Source: Robertmurraya sp. FSL R5-0851 (GTDB taxonomy: Bacteria; Bacillota; Bacilli; Bacillales; Cytobacillaceae). Taken from it: a stretch of 64,000 nt of DNA. Positions within the stretch are counted from its first letter, which is position 1; each line of letters opens with the position of its first letter. Below the pieces are notes generated by a model. It had not been told where the DNA came from, did not search any database, and saw only the letters and a program-made list of their open reading frames with translations. The position numbers and the translations under genes were made by a program. Of this stretch, positions 44,771-54,583 are shown piece after piece. Location: positions 434,001 through 498,000 of the forward strand of contig NZ_JBBOOE010000002.1 of NCBI RefSeq assembly GCF_038002965.1, given 5' to 3'.

Positions 44771-45398
44771 CTATATGGTCAATCATATCCCATACTGAAT
44801 TAGTTATTACATACATCTGATGAACTTCTCCTTCGTGATGAATGTCCTCTACTGTCATCAATTCAAGTATTATATCTGCCTTCTTTTTATCTCTGTATGT
44901 AATAGTTAGAGTAATGGAGTTCGTTTCTTGATCCATGAAACCTTTATTCACCTTATAGTCAACCGCTTTTAAAGTCCCTTTTCGGGAAAGTCTTTGCATA
45001 ATTTCTTCAGTGACAGCAAACTTATCAGGGTTTTTATGTTCGAATAAATCTTTAGATATAGAATCTGGATAGAAGCTAGAAAGAAAGATATCAATATTAT
45101 TATCAAGCAAACCTGCAATAAAATATTTTATGACATCTTCCTTAGGGTCACTATGGTGATTATGATCCTCTTCAGACGGAGTGAAGAATCCAATTTCTGC
45201 TTCCACTCCATTTTTCTCTATCCACTCCGTTGTGTTATTGGCATATTCTTTATATTCTTCCACTTCTGTTAAAACCTCACTTTTTGCTTCTACAAGGTCT
45301 ATACTCTGTTTTCCGAGTGATGGACTAATAAAAAGATATACAGAGACACCTGCAATGATGAAGATAATAACAAGGGACCAGATAAGTTTCGAATTCAT
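44754..45398 (-). CDS. Membrane-anchored protein, VirB8/TcpC-like candidate
   Basis: 214 residues: one N-terminal membrane anchor (LIWSLVIIFIIAGVSVYLF), a helical linker, then a compact extracytoplasmic domain (KEDVIKYFIAGLLDNNIDIF) reminiscent of the NTF2-like fold of VirB8-type assembly proteins. It is the last gene of the transfer operon. Its ATG overlaps the stop of the lipoprotein gene by one base (TAATG). The VirB8 assignment is by topology and context only. Confidence 0.5.
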   Translation of the reverse strand: MNSKLIWSLVIIFIIAGVSVYLFISPSLGKQSIDLVEAKSEVLTEVEEYKEYANNTTEWIEKNGVEAEIGFFTPSEEDHNHHSDPKEDVIKYFIAGLLDNNIDIFLSSFYPDSISKDLFEHKNPDKFAVTEEIMQRLSRKGTLKAVDYKVNKGFMDQETNSITLTITYRDKKKADIILELMTVEDIHHEGEVHQMYVITNSVWDMIDHIENSTS

Positions 45399-45934
45399 TA
45401 TTGAGCTGCCCCTTCAGTAGCTTCTAGTTGTTGGCGAAGGATTTTCCATTGGTTTGCTATATTAGCTTGGCTAGTTTTAATTTCAACGTATTCACTTCTT
45501 AAATAATCTTTGTCAATTTCGGTATCCGTTTTATTTGCCATATCAATAGCATTAAGAAGCAATTGATGTGAACGATTGATCAAGACAATTAGGTTTTGAT
45601 GTGCCTCAAAAAGTTCAGGATCCGGGTCTACATTTTCAACCTCAGTTACAAGGGCATTCGATTGTTCAATAGTCCCTTTGATCGCACTAGCAAACTGCTC
45701 TCTACTGTAATTTTGGGTATAAAGCCCATCTACAGAATCATTAAATGTCTTAAGTATAGTTGTCATTTCTTTAATAAAACTTTGAAGTGATTTATCGTAT
45801 TCTTCTAAATATGATTTATTTTCAGCCGTTACTTTTAGATTTGCAGTAGGCTTCTCTTTTGAGGAGCATGCTCCAAGGAGAAATATAGATAATACAAGTG
45901 TTAGAGAGATTAAGAATCTCTTTTTCATTTTCAT
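45398..45934 (-). CDS. Lipoprotein of the transfer operon
   Basis: 178 residues from the ATG at 45934 (GGAGGT eight bases upstream). The signal peptide with lipobox LLGAC anchors it to the outer face of the membrane. The mature part is entirely helical (FIKEMTTILKTFNDSVDGLY and further helices). Lipoproteins of this kind occur in Gram-positive conjugation loci. Coupled to the membrane-anchored gene downstream. Confidence 0.7.
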   Translation of the reverse strand: MKMKKRFLISLTLVLSIFLLGACSSKEKPTANLKVTAENKSYLEEYDKSLQSFIKEMTTILKTFNDSVDGLYTQNYSREQFASAIKGTIEQSNALVTEVENVDPDPELFEAHQNLIVLINRSHQLLLNAIDMANKTDTEIDKDYLRSEYVEIKTSQANIANQWKILRQQLEATEGAAQ

Positions 45935-45949
45935 TTTAATTACCTCCAA

Positions 45950-46249
45950 GTGTATCTAGTTCCTTTTTTTGTATTCTGCCAAAGTAAGTAATAATATAGG
46001 GGGAATTCTGAAATCCCCCCCTGAACTCTAATAAGCTTCTGTTCAGTAACAAAAAAACAATTAAAAACTGTCAACCGAAAACATGGATTTACCAACGTTC
46101 TTTTGAAAACTACTTACAAAAGAATCACGACAGAACCAATCTCAATTTTTTATACAGAAAGTATGCATTTATAAGAATTCGCTTTAAAGGTTCTTTTGTT
46201 CTTTAAGTATTCTTTTGGTTTTTAAATCTATTTTGTCATTCCACAGCTT
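45950..46249. other. 300-base gap in the transfer operon
   Basis: No gene. It holds a small stem near 45999-46020 (GGGGGAATTCTGAAATCCCC) and AT-rich sequence with repeated TTCTTTTG words. It could contain an RNA-processing site or a promoter for the last two genes. Confidence 0.4.
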
Positions 46250-48280
46250 CTAAAATGGTACTACCAAAGCAGGATTTATAGCATTTGCTTTATTTTGGCT
46301 CCAAGCACCAAGATGGACCTCGAAGTGCAAATGGACTCCATCAGAATCTCCTGTATCCCCCATAAGACCAAGAAATTGTCCTTGTTTAACAGTTTGCCCT
46401 AAAGTGACAGCACGACCTTGTAAGTGTGCATACACTGTCTCATAGGCTTGTCCACCAATATTATGTTTTATATAGACAACATGTCCATAAGTTCCTGAGT
46501 AGGCAGACCTACTAACTACTCCGTCGGCTGAAGCCACAACCTGAGAATCCAGTGCTCCTTTAACGGGAGGGGCAATGTCCGCACCATAGTGCATTCCACC
46601 GCTACGATTACCGAACCCAGATGTATTACGACCTACAGCGGGTTTCATAAAACTACCAGGTTGTAGTGGAGGAATCTTGTCTCCGTTTGCTTGATAAGTT
46701 GCTGCATTTTTAAATCCTTCCGCTGCATTCAGAACCTTATTGACATACCATTCTGCATGGTTGTAATGCCAAACCGCTCCACGAGGATCGTTAGCATAAT
46801 TGTTTTTAGAAAGGTAGTTTGCGGCGGTGTGAACACTATCTTCAACATCCCATGGGTCTGCCTTTCCGTCACCGTTACCATCAACTCCGTATCCCCGACC
46901 TTGAGCTATAACTGCTAAACTTGTAATATCTACACTTGGAGAAACCCTACCGCCTCCAATATTGTAGGACCAACCAACCCAGGTTGCGGGCATGAATTGC
47001 ATGTGGCCGACAGCTCCGGCTGATGATAACATGGTGGGGTGAGTAGAGAATCCGGTTTCGACAAAGTGTATACCAGCTAGGGTATACCAGTGGACTCCGT
47101 ATTTCTTTTCTGCGGAAAGGTAATATGGCATAAATTGAGGTGGAACACCACCTCCTGGTGTAATGATTCCATCAAAGCCTATGAATCCACCCCCGTACGA
47201 CCCTCCACCGCTATTTGTAGATAACCATTCACTGTATTCGATAGTGCCGCCCATGAAAAGATAATTCGCTTCTATTAATTTCTTATCATTGATTCCTAAA
47301 CCATATGAATTTAGGATATTGTCAAAAGTACCATAATCAGTACGTTGAGTTTTTTGAGAGGTAAAGTATTGATTTCTAGTTTTTGTTGTAGTTTTAATCT
47401 CTACTTGTCTCTCAGTTTCTACGTCTACATATTTAGTAACTAATTTTGTTACGTACACCGTTTTGGTTGTACAGATATTTTGATACTTAGGAGGATCTTC
47501 TGATAAGATTTTTCTCTCGCACGTTTCTTGTTGTACTGGAACTTGAATCTCTTCAACGACCTTTTTAGTTGTTGTTTCTTTTACCGTCTTATAGGTAGTG
47601 ACAGTACTACTTTTCCATGCGGAAATATGAGCTGTGTATGTAAAAGAAGTGGAACCGTTCCAATAATCGACATGTTCAAGTTTATCCACGTATTTATCGT
47701 CCCTCTTAATATCACCTGTCTTACAGCTACCGTCTTCACAAACAGTGACTTGTGTTTCTGTCCACTCGTTATATCGGCCATATTCAAATTCAGGTGCTAA
47801 AGCGGTTGCCATCTTCTTGATAACTTCTCTTATATCTTCATTCTTTGAGAAGGCATCAATTTGGACAGTGGCTGCAATAAGTTTTTCAGGTACTCGGTAT
47901 GGTTTCTCTATTGAACTATTCATATTTACGGTTGCGTTAGCACGTTCAACAATATACTGGTGAAGTTTCTTATCTTCTCCTGCTAGTCCTTCGCCTGTGC
48001 CAAATAGGAAAGACCAAGCAAGAGAAACCACTACTAGAGCAGTTATGATGGCTAGGGCAATCCCAATAATGGGAAGCCCTACAGTACCAACAATCCATGC
48101 GAGTAATTTACCTAATACCATAGCAAACTTTTTAACTGCTATTTTTGCTAGCTTCGCGGCTAGTTTACCACCTTTTTTAGCAAGCTTTTTAACTACTTTT
48201 CTACCTTGTCTTTTTGCTTGATCCTCAGCAAATTTCCTTATCTGGGATTTCTCTTCTTGTTCTCTTTCAGGAGGTAACAT
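46250..48280 (-). CDS. VirB1-like wall hydrolase: lytic transglycosylase plus M23 peptidase
   Basis: 676 residues. Residues 1-60 are basic and cytoplasmic (KKLAKKGGKLAAKLAK); one membrane span lies at about 62-92. A long extracytoplasmic stalk is rich in threonine and valine. An SLT-type transglycosylase domain (about 370-510) has its glutamate in LAGIHFVETGFSTHP. A LytM/M23 domain (about 555-676) has GMHYGADIAPP and HLHFEVHLG, the zinc ligands. The enzyme opens peptidoglycan for the secretion channel. It starts seven bases after the VirB6-like gene's reading frame ends. Confidence 0.9.
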   Translation of the reverse strand: MLPPEREQEEKSQIRKFAEDQAKRQGRKVVKKLAKKGGKLAAKLAKIAVKKFAMVLGKLLAWIVGTVGLPIIGIALAIITALVVVSLAWSFLFGTGEGLAGEDKKLHQYIVERANATVNMNSSIEKPYRVPEKLIAATVQIDAFSKNEDIREVIKKMATALAPEFEYGRYNEWTETQVTVCEDGSCKTGDIKRDDKYVDKLEHVDYWNGSTSFTYTAHISAWKSSTVTTYKTVKETTTKKVVEEIQVPVQQETCERKILSEDPPKYQNICTTKTVYVTKLVTKYVDVETERQVEIKTTTKTRNQYFTSQKTQRTDYGTFDNILNSYGLGINDKKLIEANYLFMGGTIEYSEWLSTNSGGGSYGGGFIGFDGIITPGGGVPPQFMPYYLSAEKKYGVHWYTLAGIHFVETGFSTHPTMLSSAGAVGHMQFMPATWVGWSYNIGGGRVSPSVDITSLAVIAQGRGYGVDGNGDGKADPWDVEDSVHTAANYLSKNNYANDPRGAVWHYNHAEWYVNKVLNAAEGFKNAATYQANGDKIPPLQPGSFMKPAVGRNTSGFGNRSGGMHYGADIAPPVKGALDSQVVASADGVVSRSAYSGTYGHVVYIKHNIGGQAYETVYAHLQGRAVTLGQTVKQGQFLGLMGDTGDSDGVHLHFEVHLGAWSQNKANAINPALVVPF

Positions 48281-48286
48281 CTAATT

Positions 48287-51200
48287 TCACCCCTTTAGAG
48301 ACTCAGTAAAGGACTTATTTCTAAATTTCTCATTCAATTGTCTAGTCATGTTTCGTTTATTAGGTTTTGAACGAGGAAGTAGTTCATTAATATTATAAAT
48401 ATCGTCTGGTTGGGTAGAGCTAGTATATGTGTCGTTTGGTTTAACTACTAACCGACCTGTGCTTTGTACTGTTTCACAAGGTCTCTCTACAACCTCATTG
48501 ACTGTTAGTCTGGCATCGCCTCGTCCATATGGTGAAATGCGGTATTCCGAACCATCCTTTTTACCAATTAAATAACTCCTGTTTCTATCTACCACCATAC
48601 GAATATCTGTCATTTCAGCAATCGCTTGTTTTTGTGTATATTGACCGCTATCAACTAACTGGTTATAACTCTGAATTTCTTGTACCACTCTTGGGTTTTG
48701 TGGAGTGTTTCTATTAGCAATGATTCTATTAGGATTCACATTAATAGAACGATTTAGAGTAACTTTTCCACCACCACTATCTTCTTTATAAACGTTAGAA
48801 GCTGTAGTGAGCTGACCGTCTTGAATGGCTAAATCTTGAAAGATAGTTTCTCCTTTTGGTAAAGAAGAATCACCAGAAGCAATTCGCGAAACAGTTTGGA
48901 TGTTTCCTGTCTTGTCTTTAACTTGGATCACTGATTGCCCTCTTGTTGTAACCATTCTGATTGCACCAGCAGCAATTTGTTCTTGTCCTTTTGGCCCGAC
49001 CATTTGAACCATTTGTTGAATCTCAGATACTTCTTTGACTTGATCGTTAACTAGTTGGTCATATGGCGTTCTTGAACTTGCCCCCATTTTATAACCGCGA
49101 ACTCCTCCAACGACCCCATTTAGATACGCATTTGCGTTTCTAAAGTTAGCTTGTTTTTCAACAACATTTTCTGGTACATGTGCTTGATAGTGGGAAGCTA
49201 AAGATTTACCCCAGGCACCTACTGTTTTTACACCGGATGTCATTATATTTTCAGAATGACTTCTATTGGTCCAAGCTTCTTTTGCTCCTAGTACAGAACC
49301 CATTGCCCCTGCTGCAAGTTTGGTATCACTTATAAACTTGGCAGTAGGTGTTATTCCTGTTAGCTCACCTGCTCCGGCAACAGCGCCAGCAACTACTCCA
49401 CTTAATCCCTTAACAACATTGTTTCCACCTATGATTTTATGATCTAGAGGAATATGTCTTGGCAATCCACCATCTGAAGGAGCTTTTGTCATTAAAGAAC
49501 TATATTGTTTAGCAAAAGTATCGGCAGCACCCTTAGTGTTCCATTGCTGTATAGCTTGAGATTCCGTCATACCACTGGATTTCGCACTCTCAATGTAGGA
49601 CTCTTTATCTCCATTGGTTTTCATGGTTGCCAGATGAGATGCAACAAAGTCTGTATTTACAGCCTTTCCAGAATACAAGGAAGCATTTTGAACTCCACTC
49701 GTTGCCCCTTTAACTGCTAATATACCTTCTCTTGCCCCCTTACCAATAACTGAACCTACTTGACTACCAATTTCATTCACGAATTCTTCTTTGTTAACTA
49801 AAATTGATTCAGAGGCGGAGCCGAGGTTGTTACTCGCAATTGAAGAGACTGTTTTTGTTATGGATATCTTCTTTTCCTGAACTGCTTTATCCCAAGCGGA
49901 GTTTCTTTTATCATTATGAGTTTGTAAATCCTTTTCAGTTGAATTAGGAGGCAACGGGTTAGAAGAGTCATAGTCTTTCATAAAGTTTTCTTTATTATTC
50001 TTCGCCCAATCATTAGTAAGACTTGTTACTGTAGAAGTAACATTGCCTGACCCTATATTTGATGATAAAGATTTTCCGATAGAGTCCTTCTTAACTTGTA
50101 CAGCTTTATTCCAAGCGGAGTCTCTATTCATGTTATGTGTTTTTCGGTCTGCTTCAGTAGCATTAGGAGGCAATGGATTAGATGAGTCATAATCTTTCAT
50201 AAATGCTCCTTTATTGTCCTTCGCCCAATCATTAGTAAGGCTTGTTACTGCAGAAGCAACATTGCCTGACCCTATATTTGATGATAAAGATTTTCCGATA
50301 GAGTCCTTCTTAACTTGTACAGCTTTATTCCAAGCGGAGTCTCTATTCATGTTATGTGTTTTTCGGTCTGCTTCAGTAGCATTAGGTGGCAATGGATTAG
50401 ATGAGTCATAGTCTTTCATAAATGCTTCTTTATTGTCCTTCGCCCAATCATTAGTAAGGCTTGTTACTGCAGAAGCAACATTGCCTGACCCTATATTTGA
50501 TGATAAAGATTTTCCGATAGAGTCCTTCTTAACTTGTACAGCTTTATTCCAAGCGGAGTCTCTATTCATGTTATGTGTTTTTCGGTCTGCTTCAGTAGCA
50601 TTAGGTGGCAATGGATTAGATGAGTCATAGTCTTTCATAAATGCTTCTTTATTGTCCTTCGCCCAATCATTAGTAAGGCTTGTTACTGCAGAGGAAAAAT
50701 CTTTAGCTCTTGCATTTGACGCCCCTAATCCTAATTTTCCAACTGCATTAGTGGCGATATCACTGATTGTGTTCTTTTTTTCTTGTACAGCATGATCCCA
50801 AGCTGAATTTTTATTATTGTTGTGATTTCGTATGTCTACTTCACTAGCATTAACAGGTAATGGGTTAGCAACATCGTAATCACGCATGAATGCATCTTTA
50901 TTATTTTTTGCCCAATCATTTGTTAGATTGTTTACGGTAGAGTCTATAAGATCGGAAGCTTTCGCAACCTTTCCACTAGTTGATTTCATTTCTCCTACAG
51001 TAGAACGGGCTTCTTTTAGAAATTCTGCCTTTTTACCAGAAACCTCTTTATCCCACATTTTATTTAGAGAATGATCGTCTGCGTCCGGGAAGCGTTCTTT
51101 AAGACCTTTCATAAAACTTTCCTTGTTATCACTTGCCCAAGCATTTGCTTCATTATCAGCTAATGTGTTCGCTAACTTTTCATCTGCAAGGTCTTCTGCA

Positions 51201-52468
51201 TTTTTGACACCTTTAAATTTATCTTTAAAAGCGTTTAGTCCCGCTTTGCCACGGTTAGCCAGACCCTCAATTCCTGCCATACCCGACCGTCCAGCTAGAC
51301 CGCCTACTACTCCACCGCCAGCAAAACCGACTTGCCCCAGAGCAGCGGAACCCATTGGTCCCATCGGCGAACCTGCTAAAGCTCCTGCCATACCAAATAC
51401 CGCTTTCCCCATCTTAGATGTAACTTCTCCAGACTTTAACATTCTTTCTGCTCTTTCTGTAGAACCTACATCAGTTCCTGCACCAGCCAGAATCCCTTTA
51501 GGATTATCACTTTCTTCTTTAGACACTTCTCCTTTACCAGTTGCTTTGTCTATACCTTGCCCCAAGCCTCTTCTAACTGCTTGAGAGAAGGATTCTCCGT
51601 TTAAAGCACCTTTAACGGAAGCATACATACCCATAATAGCAGCACCACCCATCATTGAAGCAGCTCTGCTTAAGTTATTGTTCATTTGACCACCTAGACC
51701 AATTAAGGATCTTATACTCTCTGTAATCGGAATAAAGATTATGTATAAGATAACGCTACCTAACCCAAAATCATCTTTTGCAACGGCGGTTATAACCCAA
51801 TAGGTAAAAGCATGAATGGACTGTACAAGTACAGTTCCAGTAAATTCTTTAAATACCCCTAAAGTTATTCCTTTCGTTTGTGGAACTAAATAAAGAGCCA
51901 CAGCTACAGGAGAAATAATCATAAGCAACATAAGAGTTAATGTTCGCATCATGTAGAAAAAGTTTGCCCATATCCACAAACCTAACAGAATACATCCGAT
52001 AATTAGCCCTCCGAGAACACCTTTATCAAAGAAGGTATTTACCTTATCTAACGTATTTCCATCGATCATTGCTTTTGCACTTGAGAACCCATTTACAAAC
52101 ATTGAGTTGACCGCAAATATAAGTTCAAAAATAGTACTAAGATTAAAGAAGAGTAGAGCGACAATGATAAAGTCCTTAAAATATTCAATGGCACTTGTTC
52201 GATTTGAAGGGTTTATGCCTGATGAGGATATCCTCATAGCAGCAATAATAATTGAAACTAGGATGATCCCAACAGATAATGACTGCATTATGGCCATCCC
52301 CTGTGCAACTACTCCAAACTGCTCTTCACTAAAAATCCCATAATATTTATCTTCATTTTTATAGATTAATGTGTTGAGAGAATCAAGGTCTCCCTTAAAG
52401 GGAGCGTATATCCAGCCCCACATTTTCTCAAATAATATTTTAAAGAGATCCAATATCTTATCTTGCAT
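48287..52468 (-). CDS. VirB6-like channel protein with a long repeat-bearing tail
   Basis: 1393 residues. The first ~300 contain at least six membrane spans (GIILVSIIIAAM, FIIVALLFFNLSTIF, GLIIGCILLGLWIWANFFYM, LMLLMIISPVAVALYLV and others), as in VirB6/TrbL channel proteins. Then come a glycine/alanine-rich region (about 365-400), a helical part, and five or six tandem repeats of about 73 residues (about 560-890) with the core LTNDWAKDNKEAFMKDYD. The C-terminal ~500 residues are soluble. Such long tails are unusual for VirB6. Confidence 0.82.
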   Translation of the reverse strand: MQDKILDLFKILFEKMWGWIYAPFKGDLDSLNTLIYKNEDKYYGIFSEEQFGVVAQGMAIMQSLSVGIILVSIIIAAMRISSSGINPSNRTSAIEYFKDFIIVALLFFNLSTIFELIFAVNSMFVNGFSSAKAMIDGNTLDKVNTFFDKGVLGGLIIGCILLGLWIWANFFYMMRTLTLMLLMIISPVAVALYLVPQTKGITLGVFKEFTGTVLVQSIHAFTYWVITAVAKDDFGLGSVILYIIFIPITESIRSLIGLGGQMNNNLSRAASMMGGAAIMGMYASVKGALNGESFSQAVRRGLGQGIDKATGKGEVSKEESDNPKGILAGAGTDVGSTERAERMLKSGEVTSKMGKAVFGMAGALAGSPMGPMGSAALGQVGFAGGGVVGGLAGRSGMAGIEGLANRGKAGLNAFKDKFKGVKNAEDLADEKLANTLADNEANAWASDNKESFMKGLKERFPDADDHSLNKMWDKEVSGKKAEFLKEARSTVGEMKSTSGKVAKASDLIDSTVNNLTNDWAKNNKDAFMRDYDVANPLPVNASEVDIRNHNNNKNSAWDHAVQEKKNTISDIATNAVGKLGLGASNARAKDFSSAVTSLTNDWAKDNKEAFMKDYDSSNPLPPNATEADRKTHNMNRDSAWNKAVQVKKDSIGKSLSSNIGSGNVASAVTSLTNDWAKDNKEAFMKDYDSSNPLPPNATEADRKTHNMNRDSAWNKAVQVKKDSIGKSLSSNIGSGNVASAVTSLTNDWAKDNKGAFMKDYDSSNPLPPNATEADRKTHNMNRDSAWNKAVQVKKDSIGKSLSSNIGSGNVTSTVTSLTNDWAKNNKENFMKDYDSSNPLPPNSTEKDLQTHNDKRNSAWDKAVQEKKISITKTVSSIASNNLGSASESILVNKEEFVNEIGSQVGSVIGKGAREGILAVKGATSGVQNASLYSGKAVNTDFVASHLATMKTNGDKESYIESAKSSGMTESQAIQQWNTKGAADTFAKQYSSLMTKAPSDGGLPRHIPLDHKIIGGNNVVKGLSGVVAGAVAGAGELTGITPTAKFISDTKLAAGAMGSVLGAKEAWTNRSHSENIMTSGVKTVGAWGKSLASHYQAHVPENVVEKQANFRNANAYLNGVVGGVRGYKMGASSRTPYDQLVNDQVKEVSEIQQMVQMVGPKGQEQIAAGAIRMVTTRGQSVIQVKDKTGNIQTVSRIASGDSSLPKGETIFQDLAIQDGQLTTASNVYKEDSGGGKVTLNRSINVNPNRIIANRNTPQNPRVVQEIQSYNQLVDSGQYTQKQAIAEMTDIRMVVDRNRSYLIGKKDGSEYRISPYGRGDARLTVNEVVERPCETVQSTGRLVVKPNDTYTSSTQPDDIYNINELLPRSKPNKRNMTRQLNEKFRNKSFTESLKG
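50034..50690. repeat. Three near-identical 219-bp tandem repeats in the VirB6-like gene
   Basis: Three copies of 219 bases (73 codons) in a row differ by only a few bases, for example a single glutamate-to-glycine change. More diverged copies flank them (49815-50033 and 50691 onward). Copy number could vary by slippage without breaking the frame. Confidence 0.88.
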
Positions 52469-52495
52469 AAAATCACCCCTTTCCTAATAAATTCC

Positions 52496-54583
52496 TTATC
52501 TCTGTTCAAGAAGCTGCTTGCGTTTCATTTGTTCTTCATATACTGCTTGGTTAGATTCAATAAAGAATAATTCTTCCTGACTCGGGTTTGTCTGTAACCA
52601 AACTGAACTTTTACCCATACGGAGGATTCCCTCCCCTTTATCGGGATTACCGAAGAGAATATTAATTTCACCTGCAGAGAGGTCAAAGTTTTCTTGAATT
52701 GCTTTTAAGTCAATTTTGTTTTGCTGTAAGAATAAATAAGAATGAGTATTTTGTAAGATTCCTCGAGCCTTTGCATTCGTTACAAAGCGAACAAAGTCCT
52801 GAGAAGCTAGACGAAGACCCGCATTCCTTTTACGTGCTCTACGTGCCATTTTTTCTAGGAAACTAACAGTCTGGTCAGAGTCGATTAGCGTCCAGGCTTC
52901 ATCGGCATAAACAAATTTCTTTTTCGTTGCATTGTCAAGGTTCTTAACAAAATGCTCCCATAGGTAGTTCAGGATAACGTGATAGGCAATAGGGCGTAAA
53001 AAACCTTCTTCCATTTGACTAATGTTGAAGTTTACAAGTCTTGCATCATGAAGCGATTGGTTTACCCCTTTACCTAAGAAAGTTTGTCCATCAAATATAG
53101 GTTTAGAGCCAGTACGTAGAAAAGGTTTGATGGCCGCAAGAAGACGTAATGCCTTTGATTCTTTCTCATAGCGTTCCTTTAGGTATTCATATACATCTGT
53201 AATAGTAGGCTCAGGCTTCCTTACTTTCGACTGAATCAGTTGGTTATCAACCTTTACTACTTCATTGCTGAATAAGGAATCAGGGTGGGAAGTTAATTTC
53301 AATTTTTCAGCAAATATATATTGAATTGCCTCTTCTAAATAGTTTCGTTCAAATACATCCAGGCCTCGATCTTCTGAATTTTTACCACGAGCGATAATAT
53401 CAAAGAAATCAAGAATATCGTTCATTTTTTCTCTTAGCGGAACAAAGCGAACATATTTCTTTCCTTCCTTCTCAACGATTTCACGTTCGTCAGTGTCTTC
53501 TAACATTTCTAATTCCTCATCTTGTTCATCAAGAGGAATATCAGTAAAGTTAATGGCTAAAGGGTTGATACAAATATCTTCTTCTTCCGAAATATTAAGA
53601 TTAATACCTCCTAATCTCTTTGTAATCCGGACGAATTCACCCTCTGGATCTATTAATCTAGAATAAATATTTGCACCCGTTAATTCTCTTGCGATTAAAA
53701 GTTTAAGAGTTACGGACTTTCCACTACCTGACACCCCTACCACGAACATATTGTAGTTTTGAGGGCGGTACTCTTCATTCCCAAAACTATTAATAAATTC
53801 AAGTTGTCCAGTAATTTTATTTATACCTAATGGGATACCTCCCATATACTTCCCACTTCCACTAATGAATGGAGAAAAAGTAGATAATGCTCTTCGGTCC
53901 ATATTACGAAGAGAATCAGGTAATTCATTTTTTCCAAAAGGCAATACACTTCGGTACCCTTTCTTGATACGACCCCAGGCAGTAGCTAGGGAGAAGAAGC
54001 TACTACTCATTTCATCTTCAAGAGCTTCACTATATCTGTTCAGCTCTTTTTCGCTTTGAGCATATAAGACACCAAGAGTACTAACGTTGTACATATCATT
54101 TTCACTAAATTGAATTTCTGACATTAAAAGATCAGTATCTCTAATTTTTGATTCTAAATCGTTAATTTGATCAATGTTTCCTCTTTTGGTTTGGAAAGTT
54201 AAGTTGGACTGGAGCATGGTAACTTGACGTTGCAATGTTCGGATAGCATCAGTTTTTCCAACTTTGTGAATGTCTACTAGAATATCTACTTCCCCACTTG
54301 ATGTAATTTTGTATAGCCAGTTTGTTTGCATCTTTCGTGGATATCCGTCTCTTGGTATGTAGAATGGACGGAAATACGTTTTTGTTCCTAACGACTGTTT
54401 AATAATTCCAAAGTCTTCACTGTTTATCTTCAAACCTTCAGGTGAGATAATATCCCACATAGTAGGTTTTGTATCCATTTGGTAATCTGGTGTTTCCTCA
54501 ACCTCTGTTTGTTTTTTCTTTTTATTTTTAGGTTCTTTAGATGGCTTGTTTTTCACTTGTTTCTTCTTTTTGGCTTCTTTCAT
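52496..54583 (-). CDS. virB4: VirB4-family conjugation ATPase
   Basis: 695 residues. The TraC/VirB4 C-terminal motor has Walker A in FVVGVSGSGKSVTLKLLIAR, Walker B in KKFVYADEAWTLID, and later RNAGLRLASQDFVRF and QQNKIDLKA motifs. The N-terminal ~250 residues are the usual VirB4 middle domain. It powers pilus assembly or substrate transport at the membrane. The gene overlaps the preceding one by 47 bases, so both are translated together. The basic N-terminus (KKKQVKNKPSKEPKNKKKK) is unusual. Confidence 0.92.
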   Translation of the reverse strand: MKEAKKKKQVKNKPSKEPKNKKKKQTEVEETPDYQMDTKPTMWDIISPEGLKINSEDFGIIKQSLGTKTYFRPFYIPRDGYPRKMQTNWLYKITSSGEVDILVDIHKVGKTDAIRTLQRQVTMLQSNLTFQTKRGNIDQINDLESKIRDTDLLMSEIQFSENDMYNVSTLGVLYAQSEKELNRYSEALEDEMSSSFFSLATAWGRIKKGYRSVLPFGKNELPDSLRNMDRRALSTFSPFISGSGKYMGGIPLGINKITGQLEFINSFGNEEYRPQNYNMFVVGVSGSGKSVTLKLLIARELTGANIYSRLIDPEGEFVRITKRLGGINLNISEEEDICINPLAINFTDIPLDEQDEELEMLEDTDEREIVEKEGKKYVRFVPLREKMNDILDFFDIIARGKNSEDRGLDVFERNYLEEAIQYIFAEKLKLTSHPDSLFSNEVVKVDNQLIQSKVRKPEPTITDVYEYLKERYEKESKALRLLAAIKPFLRTGSKPIFDGQTFLGKGVNQSLHDARLVNFNISQMEEGFLRPIAYHVILNYLWEHFVKNLDNATKKKFVYADEAWTLIDSDQTVSFLEKMARRARKRNAGLRLASQDFVRFVTNAKARGILQNTHSYLFLQQNKIDLKAIQENFDLSAGEINILFGNPDKGEGILRMGKSSVWLQTNPSQEELFFIESNQAVYEEQMKRKQLLEQR

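Noticed and set aside
50034..50690. 219-bp repeats as a CRISPR or a noncoding satellite
   Set aside because: The period is a multiple of three and the repeats lie in frame within one long coding sequence with matching protein repeats.
51123..51584. Plus-strand 153-codon frame opposite the VirB6-like gene
   Set aside because: Antisense shadow of an alanine/glycine-rich coding stretch; proline-rich composition and no ribosome binding site.
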